NCBI GenBank assembly: GCA_017617395.1
Contig: JAFZWG010000035.1
Coordinates: forward strand, 1 to 42,709
Direction of reading: 5' to 3'
From: Lachnospiraceae bacterium
GTDB lineage: Bacteria > Bacillota > Clostridia > Lachnospirales > Lachnospiraceae
DNA: 42,709 nucleotides
Both the position numbers and the translations under genes were made by a program. The first letter of the stretch is position 1. Every line of letters starts with the position of its first letter. The notes under the pieces are model-generated. The model was not told the DNA's origin and did not search any database. It was given only the letters and a program-made list of their open reading frames with translations. Shown here piece by piece: positions 42,080 through 42,709 of this stretch.

Positions 42080-42709
42080 ATGGCACTTTTTGAATCATAT
42101 GAGAGAAGAATTGACAAGATCAATTCCGTTTTGAACAGCTATGGCATCTCCTCCATCGAAGAGGCGGAGAAGATCACCAAGGATGCCGGCCTGAACGTTT
42201 ACGATCAGGTTAAGAAGATTCAGCCCATCTGCTTCGAGAATGCTTGCTGGGCTTACACCGTAGGCGCTGCAATCGCAATCAAGAAGGGCTGCCGCAAGGC
42301 CGCTGATGCTGCTGCAGCAATCGGTGAGGGTCTTCAGGCTTTCTGTATTCCCGGTTCCGTTGCCGACACCCGTAAGGTTGGTCTCGGCCATGGCAATCTC
42401 GGCAAGATGCTCCTCGAGGAGGAGACGGACTGCTTCGCATTCCTCGCAGGTCACGAGTCCTTCGCAGCTGCTGAGGGTGCTATCGGTATCGCAGAGAAGG
42501 CGAACAAGGTTCGCAAGAAGCCGCTCCGCGTTATCCTCAACGGTCTCGGCAAGGATGCCGCTAAGATCATCAGCCGTATCAACGGTTTCACGCATGTAGA
42601 AACCGAGTACGATCCTTACACCAACACGGTTAAGGAAATCAGCCGCCACTCCTACTCCGACGGTCTTCGCGCTAAGGTTAACTGCTACGGCGCTGACTCC
42701 GTTCCGGAA
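42080..42709 (+). CDS. GGGtGRT-family protein (5' part, cut by window edge)
   Basis: 210 codons are in the window; the family is about 330 residues, so the C-terminus with its GGGTGRT-type signature is missing. The start MALFESYERRIDKINSVLNS, the CFENACWAYTVGAAIAIKKG segment, FCIPGSVADTRKVGLGHGNL and LAGHESFAAAEGAIGIAEKA match my recollection of this conserved but functionally uncharacterised clostridial/anaerobe family, which typically follows an IscU-like gene. AGGAGG precedes the ATG at 42080. Codon bias again suggests strong expression. Cysteines near residues 51, 56 and 71 could bind a cluster. Function unknown. Confidence 0.85.
   Translation, partial: MALFESYERRIDKINSVLNSYGISSIEEAEKITKDAGLNVYDQVKKIQPICFENACWAYTVGAAIAIKKGCRKAADAAAAIGEGLQAFCIPGSVADTRKVGLGHGNLGKMLLEEETDCFAFLAGHESFAAAEGAIGIAEKANKVRKKPLRVILNGLGKDAAKIISRINGFTHVETEYDPYTNTVKEISRHSYSDGLRAKVNCYGADSVPE

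Noticed and set aside
42095-42649. A 184-codon minus-strand frame at the right edge
   Set aside because: It is antisense to the GGGtGRT gene, which has a strong ribosome binding site and follows its usual partner.

Overview
The window is about 42.7 kb of dense bacterial chromosome, roughly 56-57% G+C by eye. Good AGGAGG-type ribosome binding sites and sigma-A promoters (TTGACA, 17 bp, TATAAT) precede most units. The gene set points to an anaerobic member of the Clostridia, probably Lachnospiraceae-like: indolepyruvate:ferredoxin oxidoreductase, dihydroorotate dehydrogenase B with PyrK, a giant 2-hydroxyacyl-CoA-dehydratase-type activase, sortase B, a GerMN lipoprotein, and an IscU-like/GGGtGRT pair. 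The species call is inference. No prophage, CRISPR array, rRNA operon or complete insertion sequence is visible.

Layout. (1) 1-11.2 kb, mostly minus strand: lepA (cut by the left edge), a plus-strand tRNA-Ser(CGA), rpsT, then holA, psd, pssA, comEC, a GerMN lipoprotein, a histidine kinase, a response regulator and comEA. Reading with transcription, the order is comEA - regulator - kinase - GerMN lipoprotein - comEC - pssA - psd - holA. A sensory system therefore sits between the two DNA-uptake genes. (2) 11.2-16.9 kb: arginine biosynthesis (argJ-argB-argD, minus), maf, and divergent argG (plus), followed by a terminator and REP-like palindromes. (3) 17.0-23.7 kb, minus: an apparent operon from a consensus promoter, iorA-iorB-PHP phosphoesterase-HEAT/methyltransferase-endonuclease IV-Sfp-type PPTase-small membrane protein. 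(4) 23.7-27.9 kb, minus: a metal-efflux unit (free-standing HMA protein, P1B ATPase, ArsR/CadC-type repressor) with a well-defined promoter and palindromic operator, followed by an unrecognised membrane protein. (5) 28.0-33.1 kb: argH (plus), then pyrK-pyrD-pyrE-queA (minus). (6) 33.1-39.0 kb, plus: the 1413-residue activase and a secreted, membrane-anchored GLUG-like protein. (7) 39.0-42.7 kb: sortase B with a phosphatase-like protein whose metal site is degenerate (minus), and divergently an IscU-like scaffold plus a GGGtGRT-family gene cut by the right edge.

How the genes work together. The window holds five arginine steps (argJ, argB, argD, argG, argH), three late pyrimidine genes, two phospholipid head-group genes, two DNA-uptake genes, and a self-contained zinc/cadmium-type resistance operon.

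The signals that looked least explained are: an over-represented 9-mer GGAAAATGC (ten copies on both strands, genic and intergenic); a regulator-kinase-GerMN lipoprotein trio resembling actinobacterial MtrA-MtrB-LpqB inside the competence locus; the pseudo-phosphatase/sortase pair; the apparently highly expressed IscU-like/GGGtGRT pair; and a HEAT-repeat/RNA-methyltransferase fusion.
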